Positions 24,911 to 34,105 of a stretch of 64,000 bases of DNA are shown here, piece after piece (within the stretch, counting starts at the first letter, position 1; each line of letters opens with the position of its first letter). A program made the position numbers and the translations under genes. The stretch covers positions 62,001 through 126,000 of the forward strand of contig NZ_VFVL01000002.1 in assembly GCF_006442815.1 (NCBI RefSeq). The letters are read 5' to 3'. Source of the stretch: Mesorhizobium sp. B2-4-3. Its GTDB lineage: Bacteria; Pseudomonadota; Alphaproteobacteria; Rhizobiales; Rhizobiaceae. The notes below the pieces were generated by a model. The model was not told the DNA's origin. It ran no database searches and saw only the letters and a program-made list of their open reading frames with translations.

Positions 24911-24954
24911 GCTAAGCAGATATTCGTGGGATGCCCCACGAATATCTGCTTAGC
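24911..24954. repeat. Perfect 20-bp inverted repeat, 4-nt loop
   Basis: GCTAAGCAGATATTCGTGGG, loop ATGC, then its exact complement. It lies in the 258-bp divergent gap between slyX and the ABC ATPase, 34 bp before slyX. There is no T-run on either side, so it is not an obvious terminator. It could be an operator, an mRNA leader hairpin or a remnant of a small mobile repeat. Confidence 0.85.
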
Positions 24955-25135
24955 TCTGTTGGTTTTCGCAGGTTCAGATCGCAAAACCGTGGGACACATT
25001 TGCGGAACCTGCTCAGGTTCGAAATTGACAAGGACGCGGGGATTTGTCGAGAGTGAACGGCCGATTGGCATAAGCGGGGCATCATGCTAGGCATTTTGAC
25101 CAAGCGATAAAAAAATAACAGTGGGAACAGGCTGC

Positions 25136-26668
25136 ATGGCGCAAGCCGCAATCGAGCTCATAGGCATCAACAAGAGCTTTGGCGCGGTGCGCGCCAACCG
25201 CGACATCAACCTGGAAGTGGCGCGCGGCACCATCCACGGCATTGTCGGCGAGAACGGCGCCGGCAAGTCGACGCTGATGTCGATCCTCTACGGCTTCTAC
25301 CAGGCCGATAGCGGCGAGATCCGCGTCGGCGGCAAGCCGGTGTCGATCAGCACCTCCAACGACGCCATCGCGCTCGGCATCGGCATGGTGCACCAGCATT
25401 TCATGCTGGTCGACAATTTCACGGTGCTGGAGAACATCATCCTCGGCGCCGAAAGCGATGCGCTGTTGAAGAAAAGCATCGCCAAGGCGCGCTCGGAGCT
25501 TGACCGGCTGGAGCGCGAGTACGGCCTCGAGGTCGATCCCGACGCCGTCATCGAAGAGCTGCCGGTCGGCCTGCAGCAGCGTGTCGAAATTCTCAAGGCG
25601 CTCTATCGCGGCGCCGAGATCCTGATCCTCGACGAGCCGACGGGGGTGTTGACGCCGGCCGAGGCCGATCACCTCTTCCGCATCCTCAAGCAATTGAAGG
25701 ACCAGGGCAAGACGATCGTGCTCATCACGCACAAGCTGCGCGAGATCATGGCGATCACCGACACGGTTTCGGTGATGCGCCAGGGCACGATGGTGGCAAC
25801 GCGGGTGACGAAGGAAACCACGGTCGGCGAACTGGCCGAGCTGATGGTCGGCCGGCGGGTGTTGCTCAGGGTCGAGAAGGGCCAGTCGGAAGCCGGCGCG
25901 GTAAAACTCTCGGTCAAGAACCTGACGGTCAAGGATTCGCGCGGCGTCACCATGGTCGACAACGTCTCCTTCGACGTGCGCGGCGGCGAGATCGTCGGCA
26001 TCGCCGGTGTTGCGGGCAACGGCCAATCCGAGCTTCTGGAGGCGATCTCCGGCATCCGGCATGCGGTGTCCGGCGAGGTGATGCTCGACGGCAAGCCGAT
26101 CGACCTCACCGGCAAGGCCGATCCCGGCGAACTACGCGACCGCGGTCTCGCCCATGTGCCGGAAGACCGTCACCATGTCGGACTGGTGCTCGCCTTCGAG
26201 GAAAACGAGAACTCGATCCTCGGCTATCACGACGACGAGCGCTATTTGAAGGGGCCGTTCCTCGACATCGATGCCATCATGGCCGACGCCAAGGACAAGA
26301 TCGAGAAATACGACATCCGTCCAGGCAATCCGCGCCTGAAGACGGCCAATTTCTCCGGCGGCAACCAGCAGAAGATCGTGCTGGCCAGGGAGATGGAGCA
26401 GGATCCCGGCGTGCTGATCGTCGGCCAGCCGACGCGCGGCGTCGATGTCGGCGCCATCGAATTCATCCACAAGCGGCTGATCGCCATGCGCGACCAGGGC
26501 AAGGCGGTGCTGGTGGTCTCGGTCGAGCTCGACGAGATCCGCTCGCTGTCCGACCGCATCCTGGTGATGTTTGCCGGCCGTGTCGTCGGCGAGCGTGGCC
26601 CGGACGCGACCGAAGGCGAGCTTGGGCTGTTGATGGCCGGCGTCGAGCACCAGGAGGCCGCCGAATGA
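25136..26668 (+). CDS. ABC transporter ATP-binding protein, nucleoside type
   Basis: A 510-aa duplicated ATPase of the RbsA/MglA class that energises nucleoside import. The first half has Walker A GENGAGKST near residue 42 and Walker B LILDEPTGVLTP near 165; the second has a degenerate P-loop (GVAGNGQSE) near 295 and an intact signature FSGGNQQK near 407. One weakened nucleotide site is normal for this class. ATG at 25136 is preferred over a GTG at 25121. It overlaps the first permease by 4 bp. Confidence 0.92.
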   Translation: MAQAAIELIGINKSFGAVRANRDINLEVARGTIHGIVGENGAGKSTLMSILYGFYQADSGEIRVGGKPVSISTSNDAIALGIGMVHQHFMLVDNFTVLENIILGAESDALLKKSIAKARSELDRLEREYGLEVDPDAVIEELPVGLQQRVEILKALYRGAEILILDEPTGVLTPAEADHLFRILKQLKDQGKTIVLITHKLREIMAITDTVSVMRQGTMVATRVTKETTVGELAELMVGRRVLLRVEKGQSEAGAVKLSVKNLTVKDSRGVTMVDNVSFDVRGGEIVGIAGVAGNGQSELLEAISGIRHAVSGEVMLDGKPIDLTGKADPGELRDRGLAHVPEDRHHVGLVLAFEENENSILGYHDDERYLKGPFLDIDAIMADAKDKIEKYDIRPGNPRLKTANFSGGNQQKIVLAREMEQDPGVLIVGQPTRGVDVGAIEFIHKRLIAMRDQGKAVLVVSVELDEIRSLSDRILVMFAGRVVGERGPDATEGELGLLMAGVEHQEAAE

Positions 26669-27804
26669 GCACGCCTTACGCCAAATTGCCGGCCTGGGCC
26701 GATTATGGGTTGATTCCGTTGATCAACCTATCGGTCGCCTTCATCGTCGCCGGCTTCGTCGTCATGCTGGTCGGCGAAAACCCGTTCCGCGCCGCCGTCA
26801 TCCTGGTCGAGGGCGCCTTCGGCAAGGGCACGGGCATCGCCTTCACACTGTTCTACGCCACGACCTTCATCTTCACCGGGCTGTCGGTGGCGGTGGCGGC
26901 GCATTGCAGCCTGTTCAACATCGGCACCGAGGGCCAGGCCTATATAGGCGGCCTGGGCATCGCGCTCGTGTGCCTGAGCCTCGACAGCGTGCTGCCCTGG
27001 TGGGTGATCTTTCCGATCGCGATCGTGGCCGCGGCGGCGTTCGGCGCGCTGTGGGGGCTGATCCCGGCCTATCTGCAGGCCAAGCGCGGCTCGCACATCG
27101 TCATCACCACCATCATGTTCAACTTCATCGCCGCCTCGGTGATGGTCTATCTCTTGGTCGGTGCGCTGAAGCCGGCCGGGTCGCAGGCGCCGCAGACGCG
27201 CAATTTCCTCGCCGGCGCCGAACTGCCGAAGCTCAACTGGGTCATCGAATTGTTCGGCGCCAAGATCCGTTCGGCGCCGCTCAACATCTGCTTCCTGCTG
27301 GCGCTGGTCATGGCCTTCCTGGTCTGGCTTTTGATCTGGCGCACGAGGCTCGGCTATGAGATGCGCACCTATGGCCACAGCCCGAAGGCGGCGCGCTACG
27401 CCGGCATTTCGGAAACCCGCATCATCATCACCGCGATGATGATCTCGGGCGCGCTGGCCGGCATGATGGCGCTCAACCCTGTCATGGGCGACCAGCACAA
27501 TGTCGCGATCGATTTCGTGTCCGGCGCCGGCTATGTCGGCATCGCGGTCGCGCTGATGGGCCGGCTGCACCCTGTCGGCATCGTGCTGGCGGCGATCCTG
27601 TTCGGCATGCTCTACCAGGGCGGCGCAGAGCTTGCCTTCGAGATGCCGGCGATCAGCCGCGACATGATCGTCATCATCCAAGGGTTGGTCATCCTGTTCG
27701 CGGGCGCGCTGGAACACATGTTCAGGCCTTACATCCAGGCGCTGTTCGCCTCGGTCAGCCCGAAATCGGTCGGCATGCAGGCAGTGAACGGGAAGGGGGC
27801 CTGA
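26665..27804 (+). CDS. ABC transporter permease, nucleoside type 1
   Basis: A 379-aa inner-membrane permease of the RbsC-like BPD family, with about ten hydrophobic segments. SLFNIGTEGQAYIGG near residue 85 is the conserved loop of nucleoside permeases, and TYGHSPKAARYAGI near 235 is the ATPase-contact region. It pairs with the shorter permease that begins one base after its stop, forming the usual two-permease heterodimer of BMP-dependent importers. Confidence 0.92.
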   Translation: MSTPYAKLPAWADYGLIPLINLSVAFIVAGFVVMLVGENPFRAAVILVEGAFGKGTGIAFTLFYATTFIFTGLSVAVAAHCSLFNIGTEGQAYIGGLGIALVCLSLDSVLPWWVIFPIAIVAAAAFGALWGLIPAYLQAKRGSHIVITTIMFNFIAASVMVYLLVGALKPAGSQAPQTRNFLAGAELPKLNWVIELFGAKIRSAPLNICFLLALVMAFLVWLLIWRTRLGYEMRTYGHSPKAARYAGISETRIIITAMMISGALAGMMALNPVMGDQHNVAIDFVSGAGYVGIAVALMGRLHPVGIVLAAILFGMLYQGGAELAFEMPAISRDMIVIIQGLVILFAGALEHMFRPYIQALFASVSPKSVGMQAVNGKGA

Positions 27805-27805
27805 G

Positions 27806-28777
27806 ATGGACATGTTCAACGCCATCATCCAGGTGCTGGATTCGACCATCCGCCTTTCGGTGCCGCTGCTGCTCGCCTGCCTGGCCGGCCTTTATTCGGA
27901 ACGGGCCGGCATCTTCGACATCGGGCTCGAAGGCAAGATGCTGGTCGGCGCCTTTGCCGGCGCTTCGGCGGCCGCCGTCTTCCATTCGGCGCTGATCGGC
28001 CTCGGCACGGCGGTGCTGATCTCGGTCGCTTTCGCCCTGGTGCACGGCTTCGCCTCGATCACGCATCGCGGCAACCAGATCGTGTCCGGCGTGGCCATCA
28101 ACTTCATCGCCGCAGGATCGACCATCATCCTCGGCCAGGCCTGGTTCCAGCAGGGCGGGCGCACGCCGGCGCTGCAGCCGGGCGAACGCTTCGCAGCGAT
28201 CACCTGGCCCGGCGCCGACGCGATCAAGGATGTGCCGATCATCGGCCCGATCTATGCCGAGCTGATCTCCGGCCACTCGATCCTGGTCTACTTCGCCTTC
28301 GCCATGGTGCCGTTCACCTGGTGGGTGCTGTTTCGCACCCGCTTCGGGCTGAGGATGCGCGCCGTCGGCGAAAATCCGGCCGCCGTCGACACCGCCGGTA
28401 TCTCGGTCGCCTGGCTGCGCTACCGAGCGCTGATCTGCACCGGCGTGCTTACCGGCGTCGCCGGCGCCTATCTTTCCATGGTGCAGAATGGCGGCTTCGT
28501 GAAGGACATGACCGCGGGCAAGGGCTATATCGCGCTTGCCGCGCTGATCTTCGCCAAATGGAAGCCGGTCAACGCCATGTTCGCCTGCCTGCTGTTCGGT
28601 TTTCTCGATGCTGCGGCGATCCGCCTGCAGGGTTCACCGCTGCCGATCATCGGCAAGGTGCCGGTGCAGTTCATGCAGGCACTGCCCTATGTGCTGACCG
28701 TCATCCTGCTCGCCGGCTTCATCGGCAAGGCGATCCCGCCGCGCGCCGGCGGCGTGCCTTATGTCAAGGAACGCTGA
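27806..28777 (+). CDS. ABC transporter permease, nucleoside type 2
   Basis: A 323-aa second permease. The family loop appears as GIFDIGLEGKMLVGAF near residue 33 and the ATPase-contact helix as RAVGENPAAVDTAGI near 185. Start is one base after the previous stop, indicating coupled translation. Together with the ATPase and BMP protein it completes a purine/pyrimidine nucleoside importer, consistent with the salvage enzymes that follow. Confidence 0.92.
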   Translation: MDMFNAIIQVLDSTIRLSVPLLLACLAGLYSERAGIFDIGLEGKMLVGAFAGASAAAVFHSALIGLGTAVLISVAFALVHGFASITHRGNQIVSGVAINFIAAGSTIILGQAWFQQGGRTPALQPGERFAAITWPGADAIKDVPIIGPIYAELISGHSILVYFAFAMVPFTWWVLFRTRFGLRMRAVGENPAAVDTAGISVAWLRYRALICTGVLTGVAGAYLSMVQNGGFVKDMTAGKGYIALAALIFAKWKPVNAMFACLLFGFLDAAAIRLQGSPLPIIGKVPVQFMQALPYVLTVILLAGFIGKAIPPRAGGVPYVKER

Positions 28778-28838
28778 GGCTGGATTTTCGTCCGGCGGCG
28801 ACCGGCATTTGAACAAGATCGTGGGAGAGAAGAACCGG

Positions 28839-29231
28839 ATGTCGCATGATCTGTTCGAAGCGGCGAAGACGGCGATGGCCAAGGCCTACGCGCCCTATTC
28901 GAAATTCCCGGTGGGTGCGGCGCTGCGCACCGACGACGGGCGCGTCTTCACCGGCGCCAACATCGAGGTAGCGTCCTATCCGGAAGGTTGGTGCGCCGAG
29001 ACGACGGCGCTCGGCCACTACATAATGGGCGGCGGCGGCAGGATCGTCGAGATCGCGGTGATTGCCGAACGCATGGCCAGATGCTCGCCCTGCGGTGGCT
29101 GCCGGCAACGGCTGGCGGAATTCTGCCGGCCGGACACGAAGCTCTATCTGTGCGACAACGCCGGCGTGGCCGAGACCGTGACCATGGGCGACATGCTGCC
29201 TTACGGCTTCAGGGGCGACATCTTGAAATGA
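28839..29231 (+). CDS. cdd: Cytidine deaminase
   Basis: A 130-aa homotetramer-type cytidine deaminase converting cytidine and deoxycytidine to uridine and deoxyuridine. The zinc and catalytic Glu motif is WCAETTALG near residue 50, and the two further zinc Cys lie in SPCGGCRQ near 87. Residues FPVGAAL and NIEVASYPEG form the nucleoside pocket. ATG at 28839 follows GGGAG. It lies 61 bp after the permease gene and feeds deoA-type cleavage downstream. Confidence 0.93.
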   Translation: MSHDLFEAAKTAMAKAYAPYSKFPVGAALRTDDGRVFTGANIEVASYPEGWCAETTALGHYIMGGGGRIVEIAVIAERMARCSPCGGCRQRLAEFCRPDTKLYLCDNAGVAETVTMGDMLPYGFRGDILK

Positions 29232-29244
29232 AGAGCGGGTTGAA

Positions 29245-30048
29245 ATGAAGGAAGCGCTGGATCATCTGGTCGAGAAGCTGGACGGGCTGGCGCCCGCGGC
29301 CGCGCTTGTGCTGGGCTCGGGCCTTGGCGGTCTGGTCGACCAGGTCAAGGATGCCAGGCGCATCTCCTATGCCGAACTGCCGGGCTTCCCGCGCAGCGGT
29401 GTTTCCGGCCACGCCGGCGAGGTGGTTGCCGGGCATTTCGCCGGCACGCCGGTGCTGATGCTGTCCGGCCGCGCGCATTATTACGAGCATGGCAATGCCG
29501 CGGCGATGCGGCCGGCGCTGGAGGTGCTCGCCGGCATCGGCATCTCGCGCCTCATCCTCACCAACGCCGCCGGTTCGGTCGATCCTGACATGGGGCCGGG
29601 TTCGGTGATGCTGATCACCGACCACATCAATTTCTCCGGCTCCAACCCGCTGATCGGCGAGCCGAGCGACCGCCGCTTCGTCGGTCTCACCGAGGCTTAC
29701 GATGCCGACTTGCGCGGCGCGATCGAGAAGGCGGCGAAGGCGACCGGCACGGCATTGCACCAGGGCGTCTATATGTGGTTTTCCGGACCCTGCTTCGAGA
29801 CGCCGGCCGAGATCCGCATGGCGCGCGTCATGGGGGCGACGGCGGTCGGAATGTCGACCGTGCCGGAGGTCATCCTCGCCCGCTTCCTCGGCCTCAAGGT
29901 CGCCGCCTGCTCGGTGATCACCAACCTGGCGGCCGGCATGACCGGAGCGGAACTCTCGCACCAGGAAACCAAGGACATGGCGCCGGTCGGCGGCGCGCGG
30001 CTGGCGACGATCCTGCGGCGCGTCTTCCAGGACGGCTTGCCCGACTGA
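29245..30048 (+). CDS. Purine-nucleoside phosphorylase, trimeric type
   Basis: A 267-aa phosphorylase of the trimeric (PNP/PunA) family, cleaving purine nucleosides to base and ribose-1-phosphate. LVLGSGLGG near residue 22 binds phosphate, [10 protein letters not shown] near 73 is the phosphate/ribose region, [11 protein letters not shown] near 177 stacks the base, and SVITNLAAG near 220 carries the Asn that favours 6-oxopurines. Start is 13 bp after cdd; the stop overlaps the deoA start (TGATG). Confidence 0.92.
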   Translation: MKEALDHLVEKLDGLAPAAALVLGSGLGGLVDQVKDARRISYAELPGFPRSGVSGHAGEVVAGHFAGTPVLMLSGRAHYYEHGNAAAMRPALEVLAGIGISRLILTNAAGSVDPDMGPGSVMLITDHINFSGSNPLIGEPSDRRFVGLTEAYDADLRGAIEKAAKATGTALHQGVYMWFSGPCFETPAEIRMARVMGATAVGMSTVPEVILARFLGLKVAACSVITNLAAGMTGAELSHQETKDMAPVGGARLATILRRVFQDGLPD

Positions 30049-31364
30049 TGCTGCCGCAGGAAATCATCCGCCGCAAGCGCGACGGCCACAGACTCTCGGC
30101 CGACGAGATCGCGGCCTTCATCGCGGGTCTGGCGGCCGGCACCATTTCCGAGGGCCAGGTCGGCGCTTTCGCGATGGCGGTTTTCCTCAACGGCATGAGC
30201 CGCGAGGAGGCGGTGGCGCTGACGCTCGCCATGCGCGATTCCGGCGACGTGCTCGACTGGTCCGACCTGCCGGGGCCGGTCACCGACAAGCATTCGACCG
30301 GCGGCGTCGGCGACAATGTCTCACTGATGCTGGCGCCGATCGTCGCGGCCTGCGGCGCCTATGTGCCGATGATCTCGGGCCGCGGCCTCGGCCACACCGG
30401 CGGCACGCTGGACAAGATGGATGCCATCCCCGGCTATGCCAGCCAGCCGGACGTGATGCTTTTCCGCAAGGCGGTGCTGGAAACGGGCTGCGCCATTATC
30501 GGCCAGACCGCCGATTTGGCACCTGCCGACCGCAGGCTCTACGCGATCCGCGACGTGACGGGGACCGTCGAATCGGTGCCGCTGATCACCGCCTCGATCC
30601 TGTCGAAGAAACTTGCCGCGGGCTTGGGCTCGCTGGTGCTCGACGTCAAGGTCGGCAACGGCGCCTTCATGGAAAAGTCGCGCGATGCGGTCGCGCTGGC
30701 GAACAGCCTGGTCGAGGTCGCCAATGGCGCCGGCCTGAATGCATCCGCGCTGGTGACGGGGATGAACGAGCCGCTGGCTTCGGCGGCCGGCAACGCGGTC
30801 GAGGTGCGAAATGCCGTCGATTTCCTCACCGGCCGTTATCGCGACCGGCGGCTGGAGGATGTGACGCTGGCGCTGGCAGCCGAGATGCTGCAGTCGGCGG
30901 GGCTCGTCTCGTCTCACCAGGACGGTATCAGGCGCGCCACAGAAGCGCTTGCCGGAGGCCGTGCGGCAGCCGTCTTCGCGCGAATGGTGTCCGTGCTTGG
31001 CGGTCCGGGCGATTTCATCGAGAACCCGGAAAAATATCTGCCGACGGCGCCGGTCGAACTGGCCGTGAAAGCGCAACAGGATGGGTTCGTGACCGGCATC
31101 GCCACGCGCGATGTAGGGCTTGCCGTCGTCACGCTCGGCGGAGGGCGTTCGCATCCCGACGACAAGATCGATCATGCCGTCGGTCTGACCAGGCTGTTGC
31201 CGGTCGGCGCCGAGCTGCGCTCGGGCGAGGCACTGGCGCTGGTGCATGCCCGCACCGACGCCCAGGCTGCGGCGGCCGCGGCCGCTGTGCGTGCCGCTTA
31301 TACGATCGGGGGTTCCAAGCCGCCCGCCGAAAAGACCGTGCTCAGGCGGATATTGCCTCGATAG
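30048..31364 (+). CDS. deoA: Thymidine phosphorylase
   Basis: A 438-aa pyrimidine nucleoside phosphorylase cleaving thymidine and deoxyuridine to base and deoxyribose-1-phosphate. The family signature [12 protein letters not shown] is at about residue 80, followed by the glycosyltransferase family 3 core [14 protein letters not shown] near 107. ATG at 30048 shares bases with the previous stop. The C-terminal domain runs to ILPR, and the stop codon lies in the left arm of a strong terminator. Confidence 0.93.
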   Translation: MLPQEIIRRKRDGHRLSADEIAAFIAGLAAGTISEGQVGAFAMAVFLNGMSREEAVALTLAMRDSGDVLDWSDLPGPVTDKHSTGGVGDNVSLMLAPIVAACGAYVPMISGRGLGHTGGTLDKMDAIPGYASQPDVMLFRKAVLETGCAIIGQTADLAPADRRLYAIRDVTGTVESVPLITASILSKKLAAGLGSLVLDVKVGNGAFMEKSRDAVALANSLVEVANGAGLNASALVTGMNEPLASAAGNAVEVRNAVDFLTGRYRDRRLEDVTLALAAEMLQSAGLVSSHQDGIRRATEALAGGRAAAVFARMVSVLGGPGDFIENPEKYLPTAPVELAVKAQQDGFVTGIATRDVGLAVVTLGGGRSHPDDKIDHAVGLTRLLPVGAELRSGEALALVHARTDAQAAAAAAAVRAAYTIGGSKPPAEKTVLRRILPR

Positions 31365-31413
31365 GGCAGTTCATCGTTTCGGGGAAACGATGAACTGCCC
31401 TATCTTTTGTTTT
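31361..31413 (+). terminator. Strong terminator overlapping the deoA stop
   Basis: A perfect 20-bp stem (31361-31380 with 31384-31403), GGG loop and following T-rich tract CTTTTGTTTTT. The deoA TAG is inside the left arm. It marks the end of the nucleoside operon. Confidence 0.9.
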
Positions 31414-31415
31414 TG

Positions 31416-31487
31416 ACGCAATTCCGGACGGAAAGGCTACGGCGAGATCGCCGAGCCTAACCGCTGCACACTTTTCCTGGAATTGCT
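31416..31487. repeat. Type A intergenic palindromic repeat, copy 2
   Basis: Same element as at 24168, with ends GCAATTCCGGAC and TCCTGGAATTGC, immediately after the deoA terminator and just before the convergent aspartic protease gene. As with the other copies it lies outside coding sequence at a gene end. Confidence 0.8.
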
Positions 31488-31496
31488 TACGCGGCC

Positions 31497-32063
31497 TTAC
31501 TGAACGAGCAGCAGCGAGCCGGCCTGGACCTGGTATTTCTGCAACCGCTGCAGGAAGCTCATGCCGATCAGGTTGGTCTGCAGCGCCCTGTCGTCGAGCA
31601 CCATCGCCTGGACGTTGTCGACCGATATCTTGCCGATCTGCAGGCGGTCGACCGTCACCACGGCGGCCTTGATCGCCCCGTTGGCGGTGTTCACCTGGCG
31701 ATTGAAGTCGGACGGGTTGAGCGAGATGCCGATCCTGCGGGCGGTCGAGGTGTTGATGGCGACCAGCGTCGCGCCGGTGTCGATCATGCCGTCGATCTGG
31801 CGGCCGTTGAGCTTGAACTGCGACATGAAGTGACCGCGCCCGTCGGCATTGACCAGCACCTGGCGGCCGAGCGGCATTGGCGTTGCCGGCTTGTCCGGGA
31901 CCGAAGCGAGATTGACCTGCGACTGAGCCTCCGGCGCAGCCGGCTGCGAGGCAACGGTCGATTTCAACAGGCCGTCCACCAGATGCGGATTCGCCTGATA
32001 GACGATCGGAATCGAGGCTGAGGTTCCGGCAAAGATGCCAAGGATGAGAAGCTTGCGCAGCAT
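31497..32063 (-). CDS. Clan AA aspartic protease, membrane-anchored (TIGR02281-like)
   Basis: A 188-aa retropepsin-like protein. An N-terminal hydrophobic segment (LLILGIFAGTSASIPIVY) anchors or exports it. The catalytic triplet is in DGMIDTGATLVAINTS near residue 92, and the second family feature NLIGMSFLQRL lies near 167. These proteins probably act as homodimeric periplasmic peptidases; substrates in rhizobia are unknown. It is convergent with deoA. Confidence 0.82.
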   Translation of the reverse strand: MLRKLLILGIFAGTSASIPIVYQANPHLVDGLLKSTVASQPAAPEAQSQVNLASVPDKPATPMPLGRQVLVNADGRGHFMSQFKLNGRQIDGMIDTGATLVAINTSTARRIGISLNPSDFNRQVNTANGAIKAAVVTVDRLQIGKISVDNVQAMVLDDRALQTNLIGMSFLQRLQKYQVQAGSLLLVQ

Positions 32064-32170
32064 GGATGCCCCTTAGATCGAGGTCGCATCCTTTACGCCG
32101 ACATGGTGTTTTCCGCTTTAACGTGCGCTGGAACCGCGCGGTTTTGTAAACGCGTGGTAAACGGATGCGC

Positions 32171-32800
32171 TCATTTTGTCCCGTACATGCGGTCGCCGGC
32201 GTCGCCGAGGCCGGGCATGATGTAGCCCTTGTCGTTCAACTGGCGGTCTATCGAGGCGGTGAAGATCGGCACGTCCGGATGCGCCTTGGTGAAGCGCTCG
32301 ATGCCTTCCGGGGCGGCAAGCAGGCAGAGGAAGCGGATGTTGGTGGCGCCGCGGCCCTTCAGCTTGTCGATCGCGGCGATCGCGGAATTGGCGGTCGCCA
32401 GCATCGGATCGACGACGATCACCAGGCGGTCGGCAAGATCGCTCGGCGCCTTGAAGAAATACTCGACCGCTTCCAGCGTCTCGTGGTCGCGGTAGAGGCC
32501 GATATGGGCGACGCGTGCCGCCGGCACCAGGTCGAGCAGGCCCTCGAGCAGGCCGTTGCCGGCCCGCAGCACCGAGGCGAAGACCAGCTTCTTGCCTTCC
32601 AGCGTCGGCGCTTCCATCTCCTCGATCGGCGTCTCGATCATGGTCGTGGTCAGCTCAAGGTTGCGGGTCACCTCGTAACCGAGCAGCAACGAGATCTCGC
32701 GCAGAAGCCGCCGGAAGCCGGCCGTCGAGGTCTCCTTCTTGCGCATAATGGTCAGCTTGTGCTGGACAAGGGGGTGGTCGACGACGGTGACGCCCTGCAT
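32171..32800 (-). CDS. upp: Uracil phosphoribosyltransferase
   Basis: A 209-aa enzyme converting uracil and PRPP to UMP, closing the salvage route for uracil released by the phosphorylases. The PRPP loop is [17 protein letters not shown] near residue 127, and the uracil-binding C-terminus [18 protein letters not shown] is intact. Length is the family norm. It is transcribed away from deoA and together with the add gene upstream. Confidence 0.95.
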   Translation of the reverse strand: MQGVTVVDHPLVQHKLTIMRKKETSTAGFRRLLREISLLLGYEVTRNLELTTTMIETPIEEMEAPTLEGKKLVFASVLRAGNGLLEGLLDLVPAARVAHIGLYRDHETLEAVEYFFKAPSDLADRLVIVVDPMLATANSAIAAIDKLKGRGATNIRFLCLLAAPEGIERFTKAHPDVPIFTASIDRQLNDKGYIMPGLGDAGDRMYGTK

Positions 32801-32830
32801 GATGTGCTCCGACTGGTTCGCAGTGGGTGT

Positions 32831-32962
32831 TAGTCAGTAGTGAGTAGTGAATAGTGAGCCGATTTGCGAGTCCTCGCCCTGGGGAAAGCTCCTGCCTTCA
32901 ACCGCTCTATGCGCGCTCGACCAAATCCATAACTACTGACTACCGACTACTCCCCTACTCAC
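32831..32962. repeat. Imperfect inverted repeat between add and upp
   Basis: The left part has several TAGTCAGTAGTGAG-like units and the right part the complementary ACTACTGACTA followed by CTACTCACTCAC. The matching core is 11 bp with further partial pairing over about 25 bp. It could fold the add-upp leader or be a worn dispersed repeat. Confidence 0.5.
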
Positions 32963-33937
32963 TCACCGCACCTTCGCGTCCAACCGGCCCAGCAGCATCG
33001 CCTTGGTCTTCTTGTCCACGAAGGCCGCCTCGATGGCCGTTCTGGTGATCCCGGCGAGCGCCTTGTCGTTGATGGCGAAATGCTCGGCGGCGATATCGTA
33101 TTCGCGCTTCAGCGAGGTCCAGAAGTAGGGCGGGTCGTCGGAGTTGAGCGTCACCTTGCAGCCGGCGGCGCGCAGCGCTGGAAAGGGATGGTCGGCGAAG
33201 CTGTCGAACACTTTCAGCGCGATGTTGGAGCCCGGGCAGCATTCCAGCACCACGCCTTCGGCGGCGATGCGGCGGACCAGGTCCGGGTTTTCGATGGCGC
33301 GAACGCCGTGGCCGATGCGGGAAGGGCGGATATGGTCGAGGGCGGCCGCCACACTTTCCCAGCCCATCAGCTCGCCGGCATGGATGGTGATGCCGAGGCC
33401 GGCTTCGCGCGCGATCTCGACGGCGCGCACATAGTCCTCGAAATCGCCGATGCGCTCGTCGCCGGCGACGCCGAAACCGGTCACCAGCGGATGGCCGCAG
33501 CGCGCCGCGAAGCGCGCCGCCTGCTCGATCGCCTCGACCCCGACATGGCGCACGCCGGTGACGATCATGCGGCCCTCGATACCGGTCTTGGCCTTGGCGC
33601 GGGCCATGCCTTCGCCCAGCGCGTCCGTATAGGCTTTTGGCGACAGGCCGGCCTTTTTGGCATGGTCCGGCGAGGTGAAAACCTCGGAATAGATGGCGCC
33701 GTCGCGGGCGAGGCTGGTCAGGTAATAGTCGGCGAGGCGGGCATAATCCTCCTCCGTGCGAAACAGGTCTGAAGCGAAATCGTAAGCCGCGAGAAACGAG
33801 GTGAAGTCCTGCCAGACGAAGGAGCCGTCCCGGATGTAGGGCGAAGGGTCCTCGCCGTATTTGCGGGCCTGGTTGACGACGAGCTCCGGCGCCGCCGCCC
33901 CTTCGATGTGGCAATGCAGTTCGGCCTTCAAAATCAT
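32963..33937 (-). CDS. add: Adenosine deaminase
   Basis: A 324-aa metal-dependent deaminase converting adenosine to inosine, which the phosphorylase here can then split. The first metal motif is LKAELHCHIEG at residue 3, HAGELMGW near 192 supplies the next His and catalytic Glu, RIGHGVRA near 215 the third His, and LNSDDPPYF near 272 the catalytic Asp pair. ATG at 33937 is chosen over an upstream frame extension since the metal motif is N-terminal in the family. The protein may instead be an adenine deaminase; the two are hard to separate by eye. Confidence 0.88.
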   Translation of the reverse strand: MILKAELHCHIEGAAAPELVVNQARKYGEDPSPYIRDGSFVWQDFTSFLAAYDFASDLFRTEEDYARLADYYLTSLARDGAIYSEVFTSPDHAKKAGLSPKAYTDALGEGMARAKAKTGIEGRMIVTGVRHVGVEAIEQAARFAARCGHPLVTGFGVAGDERIGDFEDYVRAVEIAREAGLGITIHAGELMGWESVAAALDHIRPSRIGHGVRAIENPDLVRRIAAEGVVLECCPGSNIALKVFDSFADHPFPALRAAGCKVTLNSDDPPYFWTSLKREYDIAAEHFAINDKALAGITRTAIEAAFVDKKTKAMLLGRLDAKVR

Positions 33938-34105
33938 GCGGTCATCCCGTCCGATATGCTGCTCTCGCGCAGATTCTGGCCGGAAAATCATGCGTGACCT
34001 TTCCCTGCCGGGTTTTGAAGGCGCGGCCGAAAACCGCGCCCTGGACAATAGCGTCGGCACCATCGATCGGCTATGGTCCCGCCGGTTTTATGGCGGATCA
34101 AAATA

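Noticed and set aside
30048..31364. Anthranilate phosphoribosyltransferase for the deoA gene
   Set aside because: The folds are related, but the KHSTGGVGD signature, length and nucleoside neighbours point to thymidine phosphorylase.
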